DNA of 64,000 nucleotides from Progne subis subis (GCA_022316685.1 JAKJHU010000054.1:1116001-1180000); one strand, 5' to 3'; positions 39,194-51,949 are shown, counted from the stretch's first letter. Made by a program: numbers and translations. The notes: generated by a model not told the origin, from the letters alone.

Positions 39194-40359
39194 ACCAAAA
39201 TCTCCGTGGTACTGTAACGCCTGGCCCCGCTAGGTGAGCCAGATACATTCCAGATTGTTCACTAAAAGTTCATCTTACTCCTGAAGAAAGACATCTCAGT
39301 AAGTGATTCTCCAGACAATGCACTGAATTCTATTTAAAATTGTGAATTACAGTACCTCACTTTTCTGTCCTTGAAACATTTGTCAGCACAGCTGGTGCAC
39401 CTTTGGTGGAATGGGATGGAAACAGAGGGGAAAATGAAGCATGTAGAGGTCATGCATCTTGGAAAGAAAAAAAAGGGAGGAAAAGAAGGAATTGGGCGAA
39501 GATACCATGGAAATACAAATGGTTCAAATCTCATTTCTTAGCATAGAATATAAGCATCAGACAGGTAACATATGTGGTCTGAACCAAATGCAAACACCAG
39601 ACACGCTCCATCTGCATGAGCAAACAACCCAAGCATATTTGGGATGATGGATACAGGACTGGCAGGTATTTATCACGTAACTGTCTGGAGATTTGACTAG
39701 CAGCTAAACAGGAACACTGCTAAAAAGCACCTGCCTCACAGCACAGAAATTCAGAAGCTTGTACTCAGGAAGTTGCCCAGATTCAAAAGCTGCTGCATTA
39801 GATTTTCACGCCTGTTTTACCATTACTTAAAAGACAGCCAGTTCCAAGCCACTTGACATTTGCTCTGAGAAGCCTGAGCAAACAGCCAAGGCTGGATCGG
39901 GGCGTCTCTGAGGCGTGAGCTAATAAAGAAACGGACAAACATGTCAAGCCAAAAGCCAGAAGCTCTGGGAAGTGCGCTGGGCGAGGCTGCGGCTCTTAAT
40001 AGGTCCGGGGAGAGAGGCTGGAAGAGTTTCAGGAGGAGCACAGCCCTGGCAGAGGGCTCGTTATCGGGGCAGGCAGCTCGGGCTGTTGTTTAAGGCACCT
40101 CCCATGCGGGAGGGATGGCTCTGCAGGAAAAGCACATGGCAAAAGGGGAAAATTGGAAATTTGGCCGCCCAAAGCATCCAGCACTCCGATGAAGGTGGGA
40201 TGTGTACAGCTGCCATGTGCACACTTCACCTCCTCCCAAAGCAGCAGCTCGCCAACTGGATTAGGCTGAGGAGATGGAGAGCGTGGGGCTTATATTACAG
40301 AGCAGAGACTCCTCACAGCTCTGTCAGAAATGCAGCCTGACCTCTGTTCTAAAGCACTT

Positions 40360-41070
40360 TAGGGAATCTTTGTCCCAGAGCTGGAGGAAAAGGTAGAGCT
40401 ATAAATTAAAATTGCATTAGTAGTTTCTTTGGTGGTCTGCAGAGCAGCCAGCAGGAGAGGAGCTGGGAAATTTTCTTTGCATTTATGAGGAGTTGTATCC
40501 CCAAATTATATGCGATGCTCTAGCATGAAAACACAGCTCCACTAAAAAAATACAAAATAAAAAAATAATGTTTAACACTGTGTTGCTCAACAGAGAGGAA
40601 ATGGCATTATTGAAAGACCTGGTGCATTAATTGCTGTTCCTAGCACTCTTGGAATCCTGTGTGTCTTTGATATCTACATAAAAGCATAAACCCCTCCTTC
40701 TTTCTGAAATAAATCTTTCAGTGCAGTTTCAGATACATGAAATGTACAAAATTTGGGCATTTTTCCTTGTAGCTGCACTATTTCCAGGTGATTTCTTGTT
40801 CATGCTTAGAGAGCTTTGATCTACTTTTAGCTTAAAATCAAATTATATTCCACACATTGGTTTTATACTGAGAGGGTAGTCAGAAATTAATCCATAGACA
40901 ACACTATTTTGCTGCTTTTGCACTGTATTTCCAGTTTTAATGCTAGATTGTTTTGATGGAAGGTAGCAATCATTTAAACATTCAGAACAGTCATCTTGGG
41001 GACACAGTTGTCAGATTTAAGGATCAGAAATTACACAGGCAGCTGTAAAAGGACTGGAAGTGAATAGATC
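40360..41070 (+). promoter_or_regulatory. Candidate conserved non-coding segment
   Basis: AT-rich, repeat-poor and devoid of open frames over 60 codons. Contains several TAATT and ATTTAAA-type cores. Nothing else is recognisable. Candidate only. Confidence 0.15.
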
Positions 41071-42274
41071 AATATTACGAGGTCCAGTAATTCTTTGAAG
41101 CATTAAAGTGAAATGGGGGAACAGTTTGCAAGAACAACTTGATGATTTAAGTTATGCAGCAGCTCCAGGGGCAGGTGAGAAGCAGGTAGCAACCTCTGTA
41201 GGGTCCTGCCAGGGTTAAGGACACCTTGATCCAGCAGGTTTTTGCCCTGGAGCAAGGACAGGCTGAGGGGGACTTGAAGGAGGATCCCACTGGGGGCTGG
41301 AAAACAGCACAGCTCTGGCAGCCACTCCATCTGCAGGAGAGTCACTGGGGAGCATTTGCAGGGAGAGATCCCTGACATTTACACAGCCCTTTGGAGGGTC
41401 CTGGCAGCACCTCCACGCCTCTGTTTACATGATCAGTAAAACCCAGCTTTACATGCAGGGAGTGAGCAATCCATCAGGGAATTAATCCTCTGCTCCCACC
41501 CCGCAGTTCAGCACGTTTATGAGCAGAGCCCTGAGCACACAGTGACATCCTGCTTGACACCAGTCCTGAGAGAATCTGGCACTGTTTGGGAGCATTTGGT
41601 CAATGGCTTTTGGGGGCTCGTTCTGCATGCAGAGGAGGAAGGAGCATCCCAACACAGTAACTACAACACTGCCTCCCCAGAAGGCTGTGGATATCTGAAA
41701 GCAAACCCAGGATGCTGCAACCCCACCAGCTTGGAGATCTACTGGGAATTCAAATTAATTCAGAAGGAAGACAGCTCACAGAGAAATGCAGAGAGTCAGA
41801 GCAGACCAAAGCTCAGCTTAAAAGGTTTCCTTTTTTTCCTTTTCCAAAGTTTCGTACTCCACTTTGAATTCCAAGCAGAGACATGAGTGTCATTGTTGTG
41901 TGGGAAGAGTGATCCAATCACGTCATTATTCACCCCAGCCAACGCTAAACTCACAGTACAGGTGAGTTAAATTCTTAATCTAAGCTGACTTTATGCATTG
42001 CACTGAGATTTCAAAGTCCAGCCTTTAGACCTCAGCATTCCAAATGGGTCCAAAAAGAAGTTACTTGGTTTAGTGATTTTTCTAGGACACAGACAAAGTT
42101 TGCAGCATAAAAGTTTAGAACCTTTAATCATTTTGTGGTTGTTTGAACACGACAAAGCAGCTCGTTCTCACTGTGCAAGTCCAAACCAATAATCCAGATT
42201 TCTCTCCCAGTCCCACTTGAGGATAAACTTGTCTAGACACACTTTTTATCTGCCTTTGGAAAGTAACTTCCTAT

Positions 42275-42278
<4 letters not shown>

Positions 42279-42314
<36 letters not shown>

Positions 42315-42393
42315 ACCAAAAAAACCAGCCAACCAACCAACCAAAAAATCCCAACCAAATAAAAAAAACCCAAACCAAAACAAAACCAAACCC
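42279..42393 (+). repeat. A tract and A/C-rich simple repeat
   Basis: A run of 34 A (42279-42312) passes into CCAA-rich sequence with AACCAACCAACC and AAACCAAAAC units, ending near 42393. No gene or retrocopy is recognisable immediately upstream. Confidence 0.9.
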
Positions 42394-43863
42394 TAGTAAG
42401 ATTATTTAATTAATTAATAGAACAAATGGTTTTGGTTGATTTTCTTGGTTCTATTATTTCCCAACCAAGTCTTTGTTGACAGCCCATAGCAGGGTCTGCT
42501 AAAGCCCTGGATCCTGAATCCAGACAAGTTTCAGTTCAGAACACTCCTAAAGGAGGTGGGAATGTCCCAGCCTGTTTCAATTATACCAGGTAATGGAGAG
42601 GTGGAGATCACTTGAAGGAACACACTCCTAGGGAAACAGCCATGCTGGTTATCTCAGAGAAGTACAAAGTCAGGATCATTCACCTCACGTGTTTAGGCAC
42701 TGCCTTCTGGTGCTCCAAAGCCTTGGGCACATCTGAAATTCAAATGGGAAAGCCTCTGATTCAAAAGGTTTGTCGTCAAAGCCTTGGTCTGGTTCTCAGC
42801 AGTGCCTTAGTCCCGACCAGATTTAAGGCAGCATTTGCAATTCAAAACATCTCAAAGCAAGGACAAAATCCTTACAGGGAGTGGAAACCTTTCTTTCCTG
42901 CATTTCCTAGCAGAAAATGGTATCCTAAATTAGCAAAACCGAGACAAAGTGTGGAAGGTCCCCATGGGAGAGAGGTTACCCCACTTGTTTCAGATTTCAG
43001 CTGAGAGGTTCCAACACCAGGTAACCTCAGCTCTTGTACTTCCTATGGAGTGAACACAGCAGCTCCACCAGATGCTTCCAGCGATAACTCTCCTCACTTT
43101 GCATAATGAGGTCCCATCTATAGCCGCAGAAGTTGTTTAACCCCCAACAGTGACTTATTCCAGGCTATCAGCCAAGTGAATGCTTAAGTGGAATATATGT
43201 ACAGTGATCATCACAGGCTGGCAGTCATCTTGTCTCAGAAATTGTTTAGGGCAGAGAGGTTAAGAAGAATAGAGTGCAGGCTTAAAAAAGATTTGTTTCT
43301 CAGAGACATTTCACTAGATTCATCCAATATAGTGAAGAAACTAAGGTTAGGGGAGTGCCTTTTAGGAACTATTGTCTCACAGTAATTTAACACTGTGGTG
43401 TTAGGTTTTCAAAAGAGGACCGCAGATAAGCAAAGTTGCAGTTCAGTCAGGTAAGAAACTCTCTCATTAGTATGGAATAGATCTAAGCACCTCAGAACAT
43501 CTGTGAGCCCCTTCACAAGGCAGATCCCATCCCCCTTCCCTTCAGACTCTCCAAACCGAGAGTTCTTCAGGAGTCCTGGTATAGCACTGACTTACCAACT
43601 AGTCTAAAAATACCCCTGCAAGTGAGGAGGGAAGGATCCTGATCTAGGTAAGGCAATTAGAGCTGGCTTAGAGAAAACTCACTGATCAGACAGGAGTGAT
43701 TCTACAACAGTGCTACTCAGCATTCCCATCCTAATGAGTAAACTCAGAACTTCCAGTTCCGACCCTGAGCACAGCCACACCCTCTCCGCCCAGGCAAAGA
43801 ACCAGCAGAGCTGCTTGCGATGCTCAGAACAGCGTGAGGCCCTTAACTGGGCTAATTGCGCTT

Positions 43864-43896
43864 CACCTGCAGCAGGTGGGTGTTTCTGAGCACCTG
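43864..43896 (+). promoter_or_regulatory. Paired E-boxes in a perfect palindrome, plus a third
   Basis: CACCTGCAGCAGGTG at 43864-43878 is a perfect 7-base inverted repeat around one base. A further CACCTG is at 43891-43896. CACCTG is the core bound by ZEB, Snail and several bHLH proteins. The surrounding 150 bases are free of repeats. Function is inferred from motif arrangement only. Confidence 0.35.
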
Positions 43897-46800
43897 CTCA
43901 GACAGGAAACGCGAGCCTGTGTGTGGAGGGGATGGTGCACAGGAGTGGCTTTCTCCAAAACACCAACAGCAGATGCTAATCAAGGCACAAAAGCTCTTTA
44001 ACAAGGTGTTTTAAATGTATTTGTTTCAGTGTGCTGCTGTTCTCACTCGTGCATCTCAATGAGATTCCAGATTTGGATTAATGAAGGGGGGCATCTGGGA
44101 GGTGGGGAAGGGAAGGGAAGTCTGGGTGTTGCTCAGAGGATTCAATTCTCTGGAGAAAGGGGCCAGCAGGAACTTTCTGAGTTCAGGAAAGCCCTTCTGC
44201 TTAGAACAGCTGCACCACAGGGACAGGCTGGGCCCTGATTTCCCCCACTGCAGGGAAGGACCTGGTGGTCCCAACAGGAACAGAGTGAACGTGGAATTAT
44301 TCGGCTGGAGAGCACAGAAGCTGAGTGGCAGCTCCTCAGTTCATCCACAAGACCCTTCAGAATGAGAAAAGGAGCTCCATTTCACTGAAAGGACAAGGAT
44401 AAGATATCCCAGGCAGCAATAAATCGGCCTCCCCCAACGTGCTCTTAGGAATTACGGAAACAAATAGCCCCAGGAGAAACATTTGCAGATAGGTCAGAGG
44501 TTCTGCATTCGCTTTGGCTTTGTTTATATCCCATTCCCCACGCCCCGGGGCGGCACGAGTGAGACCGAGGCGTTGTGACAACCCCTGCACCCTCCAGAGA
44601 GGGAAAGGCAGTGCTTTGCCATCATTAGGGATCGCTCACGCTGCTCCTGCAGGAACCCAAATCCCCGGTTTCTGCGCTGGCATCGCGGTGCGGGTCTTTG
44701 AGCAGAAGCAACAGCAAATAGCCCATCCCAGGGGAGCTATTTCCTGCATAAATAGCTGCATAAACAGCTCTGCAGTGGCACTCACAGTCTGGCTCTGGAG
44801 ACTTTTATGTCTCCAGTTTCTAATGAGGACCGGTTTAATTTTTTTTTAACATCCCATCTCCCCAATAAAAGTCATCTCCAATGTGGAATTGGCTCGGAGA
44901 ATTGCAGTTCCTTGATCATAAGTGCTTTCAAGTGATGTGGCAGGGTGATCAACGTGAAGGTTGGATTAAGGTTTAGACTGCAGCTTTTGGGAGTCATACA
45001 AGTCACTAATTACACATCCAGCCCTCGGCGCGGCAATGGGGAACATCACAGGACTACTTCAGAGAAGATTCAAAGAGAAATAACACAGTTTAGCACTAAA
45101 GTAAGAAAGGTCCTGTGACATTACAAATCAGAATTTCCCTCCGAGCAGAGGTTTGTCTGTGCCTCCTGAGCCCTGTTAAAACCCAGAGATGACAATTCCT
45201 AAATGTGCTGAAGAGCCCAGGCCAAGAGCTGGGGTTTGCAGAAGTCACCTTGTAACTGAATTTCCATTTGCCTCCCAAAGCATGGTCTTGGGCTATGGAA
45301 AGCCCAAGAAGTGCTAATATTTAATTTAGCTAATATTCCATTTAGCTAAAGAGATCCCTCAGCTTCCCTGGGCAGGGCCAAAAGGAGCAGTGTCATTATT
45401 GCTCCTCAGGTATCAGGGTGAGATTAGATCTGCAATCACGCACAGCTCAGCCCCACACCGCAGGCAGCAGGGCACAAACCGATATTGGATTTGTTGAGGA
45501 ATTCCTTTCATTTCACTTTGGATGTGTGACACCAGGCCAGAGCAGCTGTGGAGCGCAGGTATGGCAGATGTGGCTTGACAGAACCTGGAGGAAGTGCACA
45601 GCAACCTGGGACTGCTTTGTGCTGAAGAACAGAGATTCTCTGGGACACAAAAAGAAGTTAAAGCTGCTCGGCCCTGTCTGTTCTCCAGTTGTACCCAGCT
45701 GCCACTCATAACAAGGAACAAACAGAGAAAAGAGATTGGGAATTTGAAGCCTGCAGGATTCCTGGCTGTTAAAAGAATAAACAGTGATTTGCACCCCACA
45801 ACCCAGCCCAGATCAGAGGAGACAATGCAAGGTAGGCACCGGTTAATTGCACCATCTTCATCCCGGTCACAAGTGTTCCTTTGCAGGACTGAAAGTGTTT
45901 TAATAAAATGCTGTTTGCATTCAAAAATAGCCTTTTAATCAGTAGCATTGAAGAATTTCCAAATTAAAAAATAGCCTGTCTTGAAAATATTGATGATTTT
46001 CTGATATTATTTTGGATGTCTCAAATAAAGTTATCACAATGATCTCTGGTTTTAGCAACGGTCATTGCCTGACAAGGTCAGTTAAAAAAAATCAACTGTG
46101 GTTTCAATTTCATTCTGAAGTATTCACAGCTAAAATTTTCAATTTGAATTTTGAAAAAAATTCCTCTCCCAGCAAGCAGAAATGACAAATTAATTTGGGA
46201 AATGCTTTGAAACAAACTCCCCCCCAAAAATATCTGCCAAGCTTTTATTTTAGATTTCCTTTGTTTTCCAAAATTAGGTGTCATCTTTCAATCAGCACCA
46301 CCCCAGAGGATGAGATTTGTGTTCACTACCCTGGCATGTGTAATGATGCCAGGATAATTCGCAGCAGATGTACATTTGGGGAGAAATTATTTTCCTCAGA
46401 ATCTATTTGTGTGGGAGGATGAAGTATGGTTATAATGAAGGTGCTGTGGGAGCTGAATGACTTTGCATCTCAAGTACAGGTGCACTTGGGTGTAACTTAA
46501 ACATAGTTTGCAATCTCTCTAAATGGAGCATTTATAGCCAATTACACTTGTCATTCACCTTGCAAATACCTCTATCTAATTTAACAGCATATGCAGCAAG
46601 CAGAAAAATAAAGGATATTCTATTAGGTGCCAGCAGAATAGAGGTGGAGGTGGCAGCTCTGTGTCTAACACTCGTTTAGCAGATTTCTAAACTGAAATAG
46701 AATGGATTCAGAGTGTGGCCTCCAATGCCCTTCTTCCTGCATCAGAAGCCTCCTGTCAAATGTGATTTCCTCCAGGAAGACATGTATCTAGCTGAGATTT

Positions 46801-47699
46801 TCCAAAACCTGTCCAAGTGATTTGGACACTCACTTCTCATTAGTATTAATAGCAAATGAGCATGAGCATCTCCCCAGCGCCTTTGGAAATATCTGACATA
46901 TTTTTATTTTGGTGGCCGTTAAATGACTCTTTGGGCGATCTGCACTAGAAATGACAAATTCCCCATTTGTTTTCCTGCACTCGGATATTCCTAATGTCCA
47001 TGTACCAAATGTCAAAATTCTCCCTCAAAAAGACAGCTGAGATGTGGTGAGAGGGAGGGCGGAGACAGACTTTTGCTGTGTTTGGATTAAAGGACAAAGG
47101 TCGCATTCCAAAACTGTCTCCTCCACAGAGGGCTGCATAGACCATTTTTAGGATAATCCCACATTCCTTGTCATCTGTTTGTCACCGCCCCAGGCAGGGA
47201 TGTCACTGCAATGGGAGCAGGGATGCAGAGGAGTTCCATGCCTCTGTGTCACAGGCGCTGAATCACAGGCAGTGCCCCGGAGAACGGAACAGGAGGGAAG
47301 GAAAGGTGAACTTTTTAGGGAACACCTGGTCCATGCCCTGCAGCAGGGAACAGCTGTTCCTCTGAGATTTCCTCAGATTTTCAGTGTTAACACCTTAGAT
47401 CACATCCAGTCCCTCTTACTGTTCCAGCAAACACCAAGAAGAAAGTGGGAACTGAAGAACAGCAAATCATTTTTTAAACTGACTACAGGTTATATTCTCC
47501 CCTTTCCCCACCAAACTGAGGGAGCAGAAAGAGGCCTGTAAGAGATTTCATCCCTGTTATACCCAGATGTCACTTTTCACCCCCACACAAGGCAGAAGAA
47601 AGCCTTGCAAGCCACTTCTGCAGCCAAAATACCGCAAAATCCCTTCAGAATGGACCAGGGAGCTTTTCCTTTCCAAGCCCTCCCTAAAGTCAGACTTAC

Positions 47700-48440
47700 C
47701 AATGAACATAAATGCAAATAAGTGACTAATACTGAGCCCTACAAATCCATTTTATGTGGCTTCTCGATCTGTTATTTAACTGACATGCCTTCCCTTTTTG
47801 CCAAATGTATCTCATGTATATATGTTTGTTTCCTATCATCTTTCCCGTTTCTCTTATCACTTGTATTTTAATAAACCACATGTACAGATTCAGTATCTTC
47901 TTTAGCAGCCAGAGAGGGAGATATATTTGTTCATTTGGGTTATTAAAATTCTAAATATCTCCCTCCTTTTATTTGATTTTAGTGAGATTCCAGACATTTT
48001 CTCAATACCAAGAAGATTGGATTCAGTGGAATATAACCCTGACAGAAGTCTTGCAAGGAAACTTTAATTTTAGCCCAAATCCATTAATTTAAGATATCCC
48101 TAAAAGATGATGTGGACAAGGTGAACCTTTTTATATGAACTATTTTCAACCCTGGTTTAAGATTAAGCTAATTTTTTTTTTTTTTTCGCTTCTTAACACT
48201 GAGGAAAAATTCCTAAAAGCAAAACTTGAGACCATTATTTTCCTTTCATATACATCTTAACTGCTGACAGAACTCCTGATGCCCACTTGGCTTAAGCAAG
48301 GGCAGACTTAAACATTTAAATCTGACTTTTTGGGCATTATCTTCCTGGTATTAGAGGAATAAACTACTTAAAACAGAGTTCTGATTTCCTGGGGCCTCTC
48401 TACTGCTCTGTCACTGCCTTTTATATAGAGAGCACATTAT
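47700..48440 (+). promoter_or_regulatory. Candidate conserved non-coding segment
   Basis: AT-rich, with no coding frame and only one T-run (about 48172-48186). Contains repeated TATCT/AGATA and ATTAA cores. Candidate only. Confidence 0.15.
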
Positions 48441-48865
48441 GTTAAGAGGCTCTGCTCAGCAATTCCAGTATTTGCTACCAAGGGAGACTCCAGCAGTGAT
48501 TTCTCCCTGATCCTTTGCAAAGCAGCAGGGATTGGTCTCCTGGTTTTCCCTCAGTGAACTCAGTGTCCTGTGGTTTTGTGAATATATTCACTTTGTTCTG
48601 CTCACAGCTGTTTGAAGGTACGTCTGGCCAAAGGAGGAGTTGGAGGAGTTTATTCCAATAAGACTCTAACACCCAAAGTAATTTTAATTATTCCCCTTGC
48701 ACACAAACCCTCCCACTCACAATAAGAACAGTGGATGCACATTGCAACTTCAGGGGAAGAAAGTGCTTGCAGGGAACATTTAGGAGCAGTGACCAAAATC
48801 AGGCCCTGATGGGCCACTTGAAACTTTCTTTTCACTTCTTGATGCCATCTTAGAGCTGTTAGCCA

Positions 48866-48866
<1 letters not shown>

Positions 48867-48917
<51 letters not shown>
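48867..48917 (+). repeat. Homopolymer A tract (51 bases)
   Basis: An uninterrupted run of 51 A is followed by a short A/C-rich tail up to the start of the CR1 fragment at about 48936. CR1 elements do not end in poly(A), so this tract is not that element's own tail. Confidence 0.95.
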
Positions 48918-48918
<1 letters not shown>

Positions 48919-48935
48919 AACCAAAAAAAACACAC

Positions 48936-49190
48936 ACAAGATCAAACTGAAAGGGGGTAGATTTGCATTAAATATTGGAAAGAAATTGTTCCCTGTGAGG
49001 GTGGGGAGGCCCTGGCACAGGGTGCCCACAGAAGCTGTGGCTGCCCCTGGATCCCTGGGAGCATTCCAGGCTGGGCTGGATGGGGCTTGGAGCAGCCTGG
49101 GATAGTGGAAGTTGTCCCTGCCCATGGCAGGGGGTGGAACTGGATGAGCTTTAAGGTCCTTTCCAACCCCAACGATTCTGTAATTCTACG
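48936..49190 (+). mobile_element. CR1 LINE 3' end
   Basis: The sequence GAAAGAAATTGTTCCCTGTG, the motif GAGGGTGGGGAGGCCCTGGC, the GAAGCTGTGG block, GCTGGATGGGGCTTGG, CCATGGCAGGG and TTTAAGGTCCTTTCCAAC match the 3' untranslated end of avian CR1. It terminates in ATTCTGTAATTCTACG, a decayed form of the CR1 terminal octamer repeat. About 255 bases remain; no ORF2 is present, the usual 5' truncation. Confidence 0.92.
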
Positions 49191-50800
49191 AAGAAGCAAG
49201 TTTCAACTTTCCACCAATTCCTTTGGAGCCACAGTAGAAAATCAGCAAAATTAATGCTCCAGGCTGCAGAGTCCTCATCTACTGCTCAAGAGGAGGAGAG
49301 CTGGCATTAAGAGTGCACCAGCTTTGCTGCTGCTGTTCCCAAGCCTCTCCAAAACAACCAAACAGCAGTTGTGTGTGTTTCTCAGAGAGCAAATTTATCT
49401 AAAACTCCCTGTTTCTTGTGGCAGCCTTCTGCCACCTGCCTGTGCTCGCTGCATCTCTCACTGCCAGGCCATCAATTTCCATCCCTGCACCACTCTGCAG
49501 AGGGGCAGCCTCTTACTCCCCTCACCTGTCCCTGCTGCCATCCAAACCCCCTCCAGGCTGAAAAGAGCCAGGAGCAATTCATCTCACCCTCACTGAGGCC
49601 TCTGAAACGATTCTCTAGTGACTGAAGACTCTGCCTAGTTTAGCTCATTTAGCTGACTTTTAGACAGAGTTAGGGAAGCAGATCCCACCAGTGCCTTATT
49701 TAAACCTGATAATGATGTGCTGCAGTGTCAGCCCTTGCCTGGGCTCACAGTGAGTGGGAGATCTCACCACGGTGCCGTGAACTCCATGCTCCCAGCAAGC
49801 TCTCTCGGAGCTCTGCACATCTTCACATCACAGCATCTGAACACCTCATCCTTACCTGGGTTTTGCTTCCTTCCCCTCTAAAATCCCAGTGTTCTTACAA
49901 ACGGTTGCACCCAGTCACTGCTGGTTCTGTAAATCATTTCTCAAAGCAGTCTGAACCACTAAAACTCAAATCACATTATACTCACACATTAAAAATTTAA
50001 TCCAAGTCTGCCAAATGCATGATCTTGGAGCTGAATGCACTCACCCAAAAATCTGGAGTGTGGTGGTGGTCTGGGTGCCTTCCACATAAAGTCCATAGCA
50101 GGAAGACCTCTCTGAATCCTTCTGCAATTCTTCCTCTGTGAATCAAAGCTCCCAGCTCTATTTGGTTGGGGGAGCTTGTTTCTCTCTTTGGTTTTGGGGT
50201 TTCCTCCACTTCTGAGCCATGAGGGATAGGAGGGTGCATTTCCATCCTGAAATCAAGGATTGAATGCATTGTCTGAGAGCAAATATTGCAATGTGGAATA
50301 TTGCAAATGAATGCAGGCACTGTTCACAGCCAGATCCAGTGATCAGAAATGCCCGTGTCAGACCTCATCCCAGTTCTGTGACTGGGCTCGGTTGTTACAC
50401 TCCCAGCTCCATACAATGTTTGTTGGATGCGCTGGGAAGAAGAGGAAGACTGCCTGTAGCTTGCTTTGCAACCAGCTGGAGGCCAGCAAAAAGACAGATA
50501 TGTGTGGCACGGGAAGCAAATTCTGTACCTTATGTCTCCTACTCTGCCTTTGAGGTACAGCAAAGCAGGTCAGAGACTTGGCCATGTCAACCCACATAGA
50601 ATCCTTTCCATGGATGAAGGCAGGAATCCAGTGGAGCTGTGTACTGCATCCATTCCAGCCTCCTCAGCAGCCTCCTGGCATGGCACAACAGCGCTTCCAT
50701 CAGAGGAACAGGGGTGGCTGCCACCAGCAGAGAGCCAACAGCTGGACTACAGGTGTGCGTTCAGCTTTACTGCAATGAAGGGCTGCTCTCGGGAGCCTGG
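49191..50800. other. Intergenic, no supported gene
   Basis: Nothing beyond short random frames between the CR1 fragment and the tandem array upstream of LIG3. Confidence 0.5.
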
Positions 50801-51440
50801 GGTGATACAGCAGCACCTCAGACCCACACAAACACAGTGCAAGGGACAATTTCAGGAGGTTATAGGGCAGCACTTCAGGCCTGTGCAGGTACTGAGGGCC
50901 CAGGTGACACAGCAGCATCTCCAACCTGCACCAACACGGCACAACACTTCCTGAAGGGTTGTTCCTCCCTCATGAGCCTGGGGATATGGTAGTGCCTCAG
51001 TGCACAAACATGGTGTTAGAACTCTTGGAGGGACCACTTCTACAGCCAAGTGATCCAACTGTACCTCAAAGCTGTGTTAACGCAGCACAGCAGTCTTGGT
51101 GAGCCAGGGTGGTGCAGCCAGGAATAGGACATCCCCTCGCACCTGCCTCAGCTTGCTGTAGTGCTCTGGAAAAGCCGGCTTTGGGAGGTGGGAATGCATC
51201 ATCACCTCAGGGAGGGACAGGCAGGGCGCAGTGCTCCTGCCCTGTGGAGGAGGGAACCGCTCCACCCCTGCGGTGGGGAACTGCTGCTGCCTCTCGGTGG
51301 GATGTGCAGGGCACAGCGCTGCAGTGGAGTCACCCGTGTGATGGGGAGCAACCACCACCTCACGGCACGGACCTGGCACCGCCTGAGCACAGCGACCCTC
51401 CATTGCCTCAGGGTATAGACCAGGTGCTACCGAAGGGCAC
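50800..51440 (+). repeat. Degenerate tandem array upstream of the 70-bp units
   Basis: Phrases such as GCAGCACCTCAGACC, GCACTTCAGGCCTGTGCAGG and GCACAAACCCTCCATCG recur loosely. They appear to be older, diverged copies of the promoter-proximal minisatellite. The unit and boundaries are uncertain. Confidence 0.4.
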
Positions 51441-51780
51441 AAACCCTCCATCGCCCCAGGCGCTGTCCTGGTGCCACCTCAGGGCACAGTCCCTCCATCG
51501 CCTCATGGAGGGGGAACTCTCCATTGTCCCAGGGCGAGGTCTGGTGTCATCTCTGGTCCCGATTCCGCCCCACGACAAAGATCCAGTGCCGCCTCAGGGC
51601 TCGGACCCTCCCTGGCCCCAGGCGCTGTCCTGGTGCCGCCCCGGGCGCGGTCCCGGTGCCCCCTCAGGGCTCGGACCCTCCCTGGCCCCAGGCGCTGTCC
51701 CGGTGCCGCCCCGGGCGCGGTCCCGGTGCCGCCTCAGGGTTCGGACGCTCCCTGACCCCTCAGGGCTCGGACTCTCTCCG
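51440..51780 (+). repeat. GC-rich minisatellite with 70-bp unit
   Basis: CTCAGGGCTCGG-type units begin at 51593, 51663 and 51733, exactly 70 bases apart, with few differences. A shortened copy starts at about 51758. Related but diverged pieces (AGGCGCTGTCCTGGTGCC at about 51459; CCTCAGGGCACAG at about 51478) precede them. Long open frames across this region are the consequence of a stop-poor GC-rich repeat. Confidence 0.9.
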
Positions 51781-51896
51781 GCCTCAGGCACGGCTGCGGC
51801 GCGTGCTGGAGGCGTGGCCAGACGGGCCGAGGGGCGTGGTCTGCACGTGCCCGACCCCTTTGCCGCTGTTCAGGCCGGAAGGGGCGTTGCCCTGTG

Positions 51897-51918
51897 CGGC
51901 GCGCGCGCGCGCGCGCGT
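51897..51918 (+). repeat. Alternating GC tract in LIG3 promoter
   Basis: About ten GC dinucleotides in a row, some 110 to 130 bases before the upstream ORF. Such tracts can adopt left-handed DNA under supercoiling. Confidence 0.9.
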
Positions 51919-51949
51919 GGCTCTACGGAAGCCTGGCGGGCGCACTCGT

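Larger units (their letters stand above)
30965..42270. other. Intergenic, no supported gene
   Basis: No gene recognised. The region alternates between G/C-patterned stretches (for example 33.1-33.7 kb, 39.95-40.1 kb) and AT-rich repeat-poor segments (31.66-31.85, 36.5-36.95 kb). Confidence 0.5.
42394..48866. other. Intergenic, no supported gene
   Basis: No gene recognised. A local 17-base-period duplication (TTTAGCTAATATT and CATTTAGCTA) occurs at about 45313-45348. Confidence 0.5.
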
